64,000 nucleotides of DNA. It comes from Bacillota bacterium (lineage in GTDB: Bacteria > Bacillota > Dethiobacteria > Dethiobacterales > Dethiobacteraceae). A model generated the notes under the pieces. It made no database searches and was not told the DNA's origin. It was given only the letters and a program-made list of their open reading frames with translations. The stretch is taken from contig QLUR01000009.1 of assembly GCA_018725565.1 (NCBI GenBank), positions 16,235 through 80,234 on the forward strand, in the 5' to 3' direction. Of the stretch, positions 53,668 to 61,461 are shown piece by piece. The stretch's first letter is position 1. Every line of letters begins with the position of its first letter. The translations under genes and the position numbers were made by a program.

Positions 53668-55092
53668 ATGCTGAACACCGTCGTATCTGTTAAGGACTCT
53701 GTGTTCAATGAGAGCAAAAGCGTAATCAGCCTGAAGAGGGAAATGGAAATTATCATTGAAACTATCTATGACGGCGTAATTTTAAGTGATCTGGAAGGAC
53801 GTATATTCCGGGCCAACAGCGGAGTGGAGCGGGTATCGGGCGGCATTAAGATTACCGAAATCCTGGGGAAAACCGCTAAGGAACTGGAGGACGAAGGCAT
53901 TATCGTGTCTCAAAGCAAAAAGATACTGGGCAAAAACCCGATGATACTGAAGCAACGCCTGAGAACCGGGGTTGAACTGCTTATAACAAGCACAAAGGCG
54001 TATGATGATAATGGAAACTTTTTGTTTTTTGTGGCTAACCTGAGGGACATTACTGAGCTTAACCGTCTAAAGAAAGAAATGGAGGAAACCAAGTACCTTA
54101 ATCAACATTATTACCAGGAATTAACTGATTTGCTCGACAAATTGCTGCAACAGAACAGTATAATTTTTAAAAGCAAAAAAATGCAGCAAGTGCGTGAACG
54201 GGTGCTGAAAATTGCTCGGACCGATACCAATGTTCTGTTAACTGGTCCGTCCGGATCAGGAAAAGGAGTTATCGCCAGGTTTATCCATAAGACGAGCTAC
54301 CGGGATAAGGGGCCTTTTGTTCAGATTAACTGCGGGGCCATTCCTGAGCCGTTGCTGGAATCTGAACTTTTTGGTTATGACAAGGGTGCTTTCACCGGCG
54401 CCAACAAGCAGGGCAAAATTGGCCTGATGGAAATGGCCGACGAGGGTACCATCTTGCTGGACGAAATGGGCGACCTTCCACTAAGTCTTCAGGTAAAGCT
54501 TTTGCGCGCTATCCAAGAGCAGGTAGTGTACCGTGTGGGCTCGACTACGCCGATTCAGTTGAACATCAGGATCATAGCGGCTACAAACCGCGACTTAGAG
54601 GAGATGGTTAAAAAGGGTTTGTTTCGAGAAGACCTTTACTACAGGCTGAACGTGATACCCATTCATATACCGCCCCTGCGGGAAAGAAAAGAAGATATTC
54701 TGCCGCTGGCTTTCAGCTTTCTTGACCGTTACAACAAAAAACACGGCACGGATAAATCGTTTTCTATGGATGTCTGCAACCTTCTGGAAGCATATGAATG
54801 GCCTGGTAACGTAAGGGAACTGGAAAACTTGGTCGAGAGAATGCTGATTATTTCTGATAATCAGAAGATAACTCCGGATTGCCTGCCTCCTCACCTTCAG
54901 GCAGCCAGTTTATCCCTACCGCTCCAGGGGAGCATCCTGCTACCACTCAGGGATGTGAAGCTCCGGGCCGAACGGGAAGCTATTACCAGGGCGCTGGAAT
55001 TAGGCGGCTCAACCCGCAAAGCGGCTAAACTGCTGGAAGTAGACCATTCTACAGTGGTGAGGAAAGCCCGTCAGTTAAATATTGGCACCTGA
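53668..55092 (+). CDS. PAS-domain sigma-54-dependent transcriptional activator
   Basis: Bacterial enhancer-binding protein (474 aa). An N-terminal PAS domain (about 25-130: TIYDGVILSDLEGRIFRAN) is followed by a coiled linker, then the AAA+ domain with Walker A GPSGSGKGV, the sigma-54 contact loop GAFTGA, and Walker B TILLDEMGDLPL. A Fis-type HTH (GGSTRKAAKLLEVDHSTVVR) closes it. ATG 53668 has GAGGG seven bases upstream. Probably drives the sigma-54 promoters at 55217 and 35476 in response to a small ligand sensed by PAS. Confidence 0.93.
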   Translation: MLNTVVSVKDSVFNESKSVISLKREMEIIIETIYDGVILSDLEGRIFRANSGVERVSGGIKITEILGKTAKELEDEGIIVSQSKKILGKNPMILKQRLRTGVELLITSTKAYDDNGNFLFFVANLRDITELNRLKKEMEETKYLNQHYYQELTDLLDKLLQQNSIIFKSKKMQQVRERVLKIARTDTNVLLTGPSGSGKGVIARFIHKTSYRDKGPFVQINCGAIPEPLLESELFGYDKGAFTGANKQGKIGLMEMADEGTILLDEMGDLPLSLQVKLLRAIQEQVVYRVGSTTPIQLNIRIIAATNRDLEEMVKKGLFREDLYYRLNVIPIHIPPLRERKEDILPLAFSFLDRYNKKHGTDKSFSMDVCNLLEAYEWPGNVRELENLVERMLIISDNQKITPDCLPPHLQAASLSLPLQGSILLPLRDVKLRAEREAITRALELGGSTRKAAKLLEVDHSTVVRKARQLNIGT

Positions 55093-55097
55093 TCAAG

Positions 55098-55115
55098 CGG
55101 TGCAGTAATGCACCG
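55098..55115. repeat. Short hairpin repeat, copy 1
   Basis: CGGTGCAGTAATGCACCG forms a seven-base stem. A similar hairpin with two changes in the inverted orientation lies at 56541-56558, on the other side of the acyl-CoA dehydrogenase gene. Confidence 0.5.
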
Positions 55116-55119
55116 GAGT

Positions 55120-55163
55120 ATTGCTGCCTGCCTCTGCTTTTGGCTAGGTGGCAATTTTTTTTT
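55120..55163 (+). terminator. Rho-independent terminator after the sigma-54 activator
   Basis: ATTGCTGCCTGCC pairs imperfectly with GGCTAGGTGGCAAT, followed by a run of nine or ten T. Separates the activator from the acyl-CoA operon. Confidence 0.75.
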
Positions 55164-55216
55164 AAGCGTGATAATGCTTTCTTTTCAGACATTTCAGATA
55201 ACTATTTCTTGGTTGG

Positions 55217-55233
55217 TTGGCATATGTTTTGCA
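55217..55233 (+). promoter_or_regulatory. Sigma-54 (-24/-12) promoter of the acyl-CoA operon
   Basis: TTGGCATATGTTTTGCA fits TTGGCAY-N5-TTGCA exactly. It lies 68 bases before the acyl-CoA dehydrogenase start and just downstream of the activator gene and terminator. Confidence 0.85.
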
Positions 55234-55300
55234 ATAGTAATCTATATTGTAGTTAAATTAAGCTAAGAAAAAAAATTAGTTTCAGGGGTGAGAACAAACA

Positions 55301-56434
55301 TTGTTTACACTAACAGCAGAGCAGGCAACTATACAAAGAATGGCTCGGGATTTTGCGGAAAAAGAAATTATGCCGGTGGCCGCGGAATACGATGAGCAGG
55401 AGAAGTTTCCTTTTGTAGTCCTGCAAAAAATGTGGGAGACAGGTCTGGTTAACTATTCAGTTCCCGAGGAACTGGGAGGGGCGGGGCTGGATACTTTTAC
55501 TTCCTGCCTGGTAACCGAGGAATTGGGCCGGGCGTGCGCCGGTATCGCCACCACTGCTTCCGCCAACTCGTTGGCATTTTATCCGATACTGTTGGCCGGA
55601 ACGGAAGAGCAACAGAAAAGGTTACTTCCCCCCATTACCACCCACGGTAAATTTGCCGCCTTTTGTCTGACTGAACCAAACGCAGGTTCGGACGCTGCCT
55701 CGGTGGCCACCACTGCCACAACTGTGAACGGCGGTTATGAATTGAACGGCAGTAAGTGTTTTATTACTAACGGTGACATTGCTGATTTGTATGTGGTTTT
55801 TGCAACTGTGGACAGGAGTAGGGGGCTTAAGGGTCTGACGGCATTTGCCGTCCCAAAGACAGAGGGGATTTCGACGGGGAAAAAAGAAATCAAACTGGGG
55901 ATCAGAGCATCCAGCACCGTAGTTGTCAACTTCGACAACGTGTTTGTGCCTAAACAGAACTTGCTCGGCGCCGAAGGACAGGGTTTTAGGGTGGCCATGC
56001 AAACCTTGGATACCTCCCGCCCAATGGTCGGTGCCCTGGCGGTAGGCGTGGCTCGCGGCGCCTACGAAACAGCTCTGAAATATGCGAAGGAACGCGTGCA
56101 GTTCGGGCAGCCCATCGCCAACTTCCAGATGATCCAGGCTATGCTGGCGGACATGGCTACCCGCATCGATGCCGCGCGGCTATTGGTCTGGCGTGCCGCC
56201 AGTATGGTGGATAAGAAAGAAGGACTCTTTGCCAAGGAATCAGCCATGGCTAAGCTGTTTGCCGGGGACACGGCTATGGACGTCACAACCGATGCTGTGC
56301 AAATTATGGGTGGCTACGGCTACTCCCGCGAGTACCCGGTTGAAAAGTACATGCGCGATGCCAAAATTATGCAGATCTACGAAGGAACAAACCAAATCCA
56401 GCGCCTGGTTATCGCCAGCAACATTCTGAAATAG
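55301..56434 (+). CDS. Acyl-CoA dehydrogenase
   Basis: FAD enzyme (377 aa) of the short/medium-chain family, oxidising acyl-CoA to enoyl-CoA. CLTEPNAGSDAAS and the C-terminal catalytic Glu in YEGTNQIQRLV are intact; MGGYGYSREYPVEKYMRDAKI is the family signature. TTG 55301 follows CAGGGGTGAG. Usually followed by enoyl-CoA hydratase and 3-hydroxyacyl-CoA dehydrogenase genes; here only fragments of those remain. Confidence 0.93.
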   Translation: MFTLTAEQATIQRMARDFAEKEIMPVAAEYDEQEKFPFVVLQKMWETGLVNYSVPEELGGAGLDTFTSCLVTEELGRACAGIATTASANSLAFYPILLAGTEEQQKRLLPPITTHGKFAAFCLTEPNAGSDAASVATTATTVNGGYELNGSKCFITNGDIADLYVVFATVDRSRGLKGLTAFAVPKTEGISTGKKEIKLGIRASSTVVVNFDNVFVPKQNLLGAEGQGFRVAMQTLDTSRPMVGALAVGVARGAYETALKYAKERVQFGQPIANFQMIQAMLADMATRIDAARLLVWRAASMVDKKEGLFAKESAMAKLFAGDTAMDVTTDAVQIMGGYGYSREYPVEKYMRDAKIMQIYEGTNQIQRLVIASNILK

Positions 56435-56457
56435 GCGAAAGCGATGGAGTTTACGAT

Positions 56458-56532
56458 CTGAAGTCGGAAGACCAGAAAGAGGGCATGGCTGCTTTCCTGG
56501 AAAAGAGAAAGCCTTTATTCCAGGATAAATAA
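56458..56532 (+). pseudogene. C-terminal relic of enoyl-CoA hydratase (crotonase)
   Basis: In frame to a TAA at 56530, the stretch reads LKSEDQKEGMAAFLEKRKP then LFQDK, which is the typical end of crotonases (EDQKEGMxAFLEKRxPxFxGK). No other part of the roughly 260-aa gene is present. It lies 23 bases after the acyl-CoA dehydrogenase stop, exactly where the hydratase gene would be expected. Confidence 0.8.
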
Positions 56533-56540
56533 GTATCGCC

Positions 56541-56577
56541 CGGTGCGTTATTGCACCGACGGTGTATTGGGACACCG
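56541..56577. repeat. Tandem hairpins, including copy 2 of the short repeat
   Basis: CGGTGCGTTATTGCACCG (56541-56558) and CGGTGTATTGGGACACCG (56560-56577) are adjacent six-base-stem hairpins. The first is near-identical to the reverse complement of 55098-55115. No T-tract follows. Confidence 0.5.
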
Positions 56578-56621
56578 GCTCATACACGGCAAAATACTGA
56601 AAAGAACTCAGGTTTTTTAAA

Positions 56622-58280
56622 ATGAAAAAAAACGAGGTTGAGATGATGCCCAAGGAAGCGGATGGCTATTACTCGGAACTGGACGGGGAAAGTATTGCCT
56701 ATTTAAGAAAACGCTACAACAAAATTACCCGCTGGGTTGTGGCTGACATCCTAAAACGCAGTGCCTATCGTTATCCTGACAAGACGGCTCTTATTTACAG
56801 CGAACTTTCCTACACCTACCGTGAGCTGGAGGCCGAGTGCAACCGTTTTGCCAACGCCTTGCTGGACGCCGGGCTGCAGCGCTATGACCGGGTTGCCATC
56901 CTGGCACACAATACAGCACACCATGTGATTACCTGGCTGGGCGCAGCCAAAGCTGGCGGCATCTACCTGGCTATCAACTACATGCTGAAGGGAAAAGATA
57001 TCAGCTATTGCATCAACCACTCGGAAAGCAAGTTTTTTGTGGTGGAGGACGCTCTGTACGACCTAGTCAAAGATGTGCTAGACGAAATACCGGGTGTTAA
57101 GACACTCATCTGGTCTGACCAGGGTACCGGTTTGCCGGCTCCGAATAACTTCCTTTCTTTTGACGGGTGGTACCATAAATACTCGGCTGACGAGCCTGAT
57201 CTAGACCTGTACATCGAAGATCCGGTACAAATGACTTATACAAGCGGCACCGAAACTCTGCCCAAAGGGGTGCTCATCAACAGTCAGTCACTCCTTTCCC
57301 AGTATATGGGGTGCATTGTGGATGGTGAGTACAGCCCTGATGATGTAAGTGTGAACGCCCTGCCCATCTTCCACTGCGCCCAGCGCGACGTGTTCATGAA
57401 TCCGGTGTTTTGGCTGGGCGGGACAAATGTACTCCTTTTTGCCGCCGATCCCAAAAGGATTATGGAATCAATTGAAAAATATAGAGCTACCCTGTTTTTT
57501 GCTCCGCCCACTGTCTGGATCGCACTGCTCCGCCATCCTGACTTTGAAAAATACGACCTCAGTTCTGTCCAGAAAGGGTATTACGGCGCCTCCATCATGC
57601 CGGTGGAGGTGCTGAAAGAAATTTTTCGCAGGATGCCGAGCTGCCAGCGCTTCTACAATTACTACGGGCAGACCGAACTCAGTCCCTACCATACCATCCT
57701 GAAGCCGGCCTATATGATATCTAAGCCCGGTTCGGCCGGTCAGGGCGGCTTGAACATGGAAACTGCGCTCCTGGACGATGAGGGCAATGAGATTAAGCAA
57801 GCGGGCGTTGCCGGAGAAATCTGTGGCCGCGGTCCCCATGCCATGCTAATGTATTTCAAGGACCGGGAAAAAACTGAAAATACCTTCGCCTACGGCTGGT
57901 TTCACAGCGGAGATATCGGTATCATGGACGAAGATCGGTTTATCACCGTAGTAGACCGCAAAAAAGATATGGTCAAGACGGGCGGGGAAAACGTTGCTAC
58001 CAGGGAAGTGGAAGAGGTAATTTATCAGGATCCCCGAGTTTCGGAAGTTGCTGTAGTGGGTTTGCCTCATGACAGGTGGGTGGAAGCTGTTACCGCTATA
58101 GTTGTGCCGAAAGCGGGAGAGGTGATCAGAGAGGAAGAGTTGACGGAGCTCTGTAAGAAGCACCTGGCAACCTTCAAAATTCCCAAGGGCTTTGTCTTCG
58201 CGGAAGCACTGCCGAAAAACCCAAGCGGCAAAATCCTGAAACGTGATTTGCGCAAGCAGTATGAAAGCTTTTACTCCTAG
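56622..58280 (+). CDS. AMP-dependent acyl-CoA synthetase
   Basis: ANL-family ligase of 552 aa. Motif TYTSGTETLPKGVLI deviates from YTSGTTGxPKG (ET in place of TG), a variation seen in some fatty-acid ligases. YGQTELSP, WFHSGDIGIMD, RKKDMVKTGGENV and the catalytic Lys in NPSGKILKRDLR are intact. ATG 56622 is used; ATG 56643/56646 have an alternative GAGG site. Likely activates the fatty acid consumed by this operon. Confidence 0.9.
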   Translation: MKKNEVEMMPKEADGYYSELDGESIAYLRKRYNKITRWVVADILKRSAYRYPDKTALIYSELSYTYRELEAECNRFANALLDAGLQRYDRVAILAHNTAHHVITWLGAAKAGGIYLAINYMLKGKDISYCINHSESKFFVVEDALYDLVKDVLDEIPGVKTLIWSDQGTGLPAPNNFLSFDGWYHKYSADEPDLDLYIEDPVQMTYTSGTETLPKGVLINSQSLLSQYMGCIVDGEYSPDDVSVNALPIFHCAQRDVFMNPVFWLGGTNVLLFAADPKRIMESIEKYRATLFFAPPTVWIALLRHPDFEKYDLSSVQKGYYGASIMPVEVLKEIFRRMPSCQRFYNYYGQTELSPYHTILKPAYMISKPGSAGQGGLNMETALLDDEGNEIKQAGVAGEICGRGPHAMLMYFKDREKTENTFAYGWFHSGDIGIMDEDRFITVVDRKKDMVKTGGENVATREVEEVIYQDPRVSEVAVVGLPHDRWVEAVTAIVVPKAGEVIREEELTELCKKHLATFKIPKGFVFAEALPKNPSGKILKRDLRKQYESFYS

Positions 58281-58473
58281 ACAACAGGAAAAATCTTGGG
58301 GGTAAAGTATCTTAAATTGCTTTTATTTCGAGATGCAAAAAGATTCAAAATTGTGCCGAATAAACTAAATAGTTGCTTTTGTCTATAATCGTTTTAATAG
58401 CACCGTCTTAATTACCGACCTGATAGAAGATCCTGAGCGGTATCTCTGATATTGAGGAGGACTGAAGAGCGAG

Positions 58474-59649
58474 ATGGAAAACATTGTAATTACAGCGGCG
58501 GTAAGAACAGCTATCGGCGACTTCGGAGGAGCATTCAAAGACGTCCTGCCCAATGAACTGGCTGCCACCGTTATCAGGGAAGCGGTGAAGCGATCCGGAC
58601 TGGAACCTGCTCAGGTGGACGAAGTAATCCTCGGCAACTGCATCATGAGATCGGATGAAGCCAATATCGCCCGCGTGGCTGCCCTTAAAGCAGGCATTCC
58701 CTTTGAGACACCGGCCTTCACCATCCAGCGCCAGTGCAGTTCCGGTATGCAGGCTATTGCCAGCGGCTTTCAGGAAGTTGCCCTGGGAGACAACGAAATT
58801 GTGGTGGCTGGTGGCACCGAAGGTATGAGCAGCGCCCCCTACATGCTGAAAAACTCGCGGTGGGGGCAGCGGTTGCAGCACGGCGAAATGACCGATATGC
58901 TGTGGGAACTGCTGCATGACCCCAATTACAACGTCATCATGGGTATGACAGCGGAGAACCTGGCGGAAAAATATGGCATCAGCCGGGAGGAACAGGATGA
59001 GGTAGCCCTGCGCAGTCACCTTAACGCTGCTAAAGCCATACGTGAGGACTGGTTTAAGGAGCAGATAGTACCAGTGGAAATCAGGACCAGGAAAGGGGTC
59101 AAGCTGGTTGATACCGACGAACACCCGCGTCCTGACCTGACGGCAGAAGAACTGGCGAAATTAAAGCCGGTCTTCAAAAAAGACGGCTCGGTAACTGCGG
59201 GGAATTCCTCTGGTCTAAACGACGGCGCCGCGGTAGTAGTAATGATGAAGGAGTCTAAGGCGGCGAAACTTAGTGTGAAGCCGTTGGCCAGGATTATCAA
59301 CTACGCCTGGGCGGGGGTGGAACCCTGGCTGATGGGTTACGGACCGGTGCCGGCCACGCAGAAGCTTTTAAAGAAGACTGGTGTCAGGCTGGAAGAAATC
59401 CAGCTTGTCGAACTGAACGAAGCTTTTGCCGCCCAGTACCTGGCCTGCGAAAAGCTTCTTGACCTTAACCGCGACATAGTAAACGTCAACGGCAGTGGAG
59501 TTGGCTTGGGACACCCGGTAGGCGCCACAGGTTGCCGCATCGTGGTTTCTCTCATCTATGAGATGAAGAGAAGAGGGCTGAAGCTGGGCATGGCCTCGCT
59601 TTGTGTCGGCGGGGGTATGGGTATGTCCATCCTGATCGAGGATTGTTAA
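58474..59649 (+). CDS. Thiolase (acetyl-CoA C-acyltransferase)
   Basis: Two-domain thiolase of 391 aa. The nucleophile Cys is in QRQCSSGMQAI, the second active site is GLGHPVGATG, and the final Cys is in SLCVGGGMGMS. Catalyses acetoacetyl-CoA or 3-ketoacyl-CoA cleavage, or the reverse. ATG 58474 follows TGAGGAGGAC. A TATAAT at about 58383 may give it a separate promoter. A 3-hydroxyacyl-CoA dehydrogenase fragment abuts its stop. Confidence 0.94.
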   Translation: MENIVITAAVRTAIGDFGGAFKDVLPNELAATVIREAVKRSGLEPAQVDEVILGNCIMRSDEANIARVAALKAGIPFETPAFTIQRQCSSGMQAIASGFQEVALGDNEIVVAGGTEGMSSAPYMLKNSRWGQRLQHGEMTDMLWELLHDPNYNVIMGMTAENLAEKYGISREEQDEVALRSHLNAAKAIREDWFKEQIVPVEIRTRKGVKLVDTDEHPRPDLTAEELAKLKPVFKKDGSVTAGNSSGLNDGAAVVVMMKESKAAKLSVKPLARIINYAWAGVEPWLMGYGPVPATQKLLKKTGVRLEEIQLVELNEAFAAQYLACEKLLDLNRDIVNVNGSGVGLGHPVGATGCRIVVSLIYEMKRRGLKLGMASLCVGGGMGMSILIEDC

Positions 59650-59908
59650 GAAACTCAACGAAACGGTTTTTGTTCTGCAGGAGGGCATTGCTTCCAAAGA
59701 AGATATCGACAAGGGCATGATGCTGGGAGCCAACCATCCCATCGGGCCGCTGGCCCTGGCCGACCTAGTAGGCCTGGACGTATTAATGATGGTTACTGAT
59801 AACCTTTATGCCGAAACCGATGATTCAAAGTACCGTCCCTGCACGCTGCTGCGAAAGATGGTAAGATCCGGACACTTTGGGCGAAAGAGCGGCAAGGGGG
59901 CTCGTTAG
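59648..59908 (+). pseudogene. C-terminal relic of 3-hydroxyacyl-CoA dehydrogenase
   Basis: Directly after the thiolase stop the frame reads VFVLQEGIASKEDIDKGMML, GANHPIGPLALADLVGLDVL and DSKYRPCTLLRKMVRSGHFG, then RKSGKGAR and TAG. This is the C-terminal 3HCDH domain (normally ending GKGFYxY). The NAD-binding Rossmann domain of about 190 residues is missing and there is no ribosome site. The last codons also depart from the family, suggesting a small frameshift. Confidence 0.88.
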
Positions 59909-60081
59909 CGAGTTTCAGGGAAAGTACAGTTAAAGAAAGGGGTGATTTATGATAACAGAGACCAGGGAATTTACAAGCTGCCTTATCCCTTGACAGAACT
60001 GACGCATGAGAAATGCTCACATTAATAGTTATGCGTCAGCTCAGGTCCCCTGATTGAAAAAAAAATTAGGAGGAGATTATT
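59909..60081. other. Gap with hairpin before the membrane protein gene
   Basis: CTGACGCAT (59999-60007) pairs with ATGCGTCAG (60031-60039). A 14-codon ORF (59949-59993) starting MITETREFT has a GGGGTG site but no recognised family. Nothing else is visible. Confidence 0.4.
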
Positions 60082-61461
60082 ATGGCATTGATAAGGCCCG
60101 AAGGCGGTATTCAGCCTGGAATTAAGTGGTGGCGCTTCACCATGCGTATTCCTGGAATCCATGTCGACATCTCTTGGCCGGATGTTATTCAGGGGGGGCT
60201 CTTGTCTCTGGCAACAACCGGTGCAGCAACACCATTGCTCATGCGTGCCTTTGGCTTAACTTTCGAATTAGCGTTTGCCCTTGCCGCTATCACGATTTTC
60301 TGGGTCCATGCTGGAAGCTGACTCTTTGGAGAACCTTTTGCACCCGGCTGGATTACCCCATCCATTCCACTGGTGCTGGTATATTTAGACAGGGCCGGGG
60401 CCGGCATCCCAGCGATTCAGGCGATGACTGCCTTGACGCTAGTGTTGTCAGCCATGTTCCTGTTCTTTGCCGTTACAGGCCTGGGGCAAGTATTTTTTAA
60501 GTGGATTCCTATAGAATTGCGAGCCGGTATAGTTTTAGGAGCTGCTGTGGCCGCGATTAACGGCGAGCTTGCGAGGCACGCGACAATGCCGATTACCTTG
60601 TCTGTGGTCTGGGCTGTTCTCTTTATGTTGCTATTTTCTGTTTGGGTACAGCAATTCAAAGAAACAAGCAAATTTTTACGAACAGCAGCTTCTCTGGGTA
60701 TGTTGATTGGCTTATTGGCTGCCGCTGTTGTCGGTCCTTTGACCGGGGAGATAAAGATGGCCATAGAATGGGGCATCTTTATTCCGGATTTTGGAGCAGC
60801 TATAAGGGCTGTTTCCCCGTTTTATGTGGGCTGGCCTTCATGGGAAATGTTTGTTGGTGCAGTTCCAATGGCCCTATTAGTCTATATCATCGTTTTTGGT
60901 GACCTTGTTTTGGCCACTACCCTGGCAGGAGATGCCAGTCGCAAGCGCCCAGATGAAACAATAGATGTCGATATTACCAGGATGCATTATACGCTGTTCA
61001 TCCGCAACTTCGGCCAACTGCTGACCGGAGGGCCATTTGTACCAATGCATGGCCCCATCTGGACAGGGGTTACCGTTTATCTGTATGAAAAATATAAAGA
61101 AGGGCGGAAACAGCTGGATTCTATTCATTCAGGGATTGGCAACTGGTATTGGCCCGCTTATTTCTTAGTGTTCCTTGCGCCGGCAGTCAGCTTTATGAGA
61201 CCGATTCTGCCGGTAGCTCTTTCGATTACGATGATTCTTACCGGTTTTGCCTGTGCCTATATTGCCATGCGTATGGTTACCACTCCGACAAGTCAAGGCT
61301 ATGCGCTGCTTGTCGGTCTGGTGCTTGTTAGGTTTGGTCCGGCGTGGGGCTTACTAGTTGGTTTTGTACTCTTCGTCCTGCTCCTGGTGCAGCGCCGGCA
61401 GATGATCGCCATCCCTTACGATAATATAAATCTAGACGAAAGGAGCGGAAAAAGCTCATGA
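60082..61461 (+). CDS. Polytopic membrane protein interrupted by one in-frame UGA
   Basis: Two open stretches share one frame, 60082-60318 and 60322-61461, separated only by TGA at 60319-60321 (context HAGS-stop-LFGEPFAPGWITPS). Together they encode about 459 residues with ten to twelve helices, beginning MALIRPEGGIQPGIKWWRF. A good TTAGGAGGAG site precedes ATG 60082, and the stop overlaps the next gene's ATG as ATGATGA, so both ends look functional. The family is unknown to me; its place between CoA-metabolism genes suggests an acid transporter. The UGA may be a nonsense mutation, sequencing error, or recoded codon. Confidence 0.7.

Noticed and set aside
60319..60400. Selenocysteine insertion element after the UGA
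   Set aside because: No compact stem-loop with the expected G/U apical residues is visible within about 40 bases downstream; kept only as an alternative.
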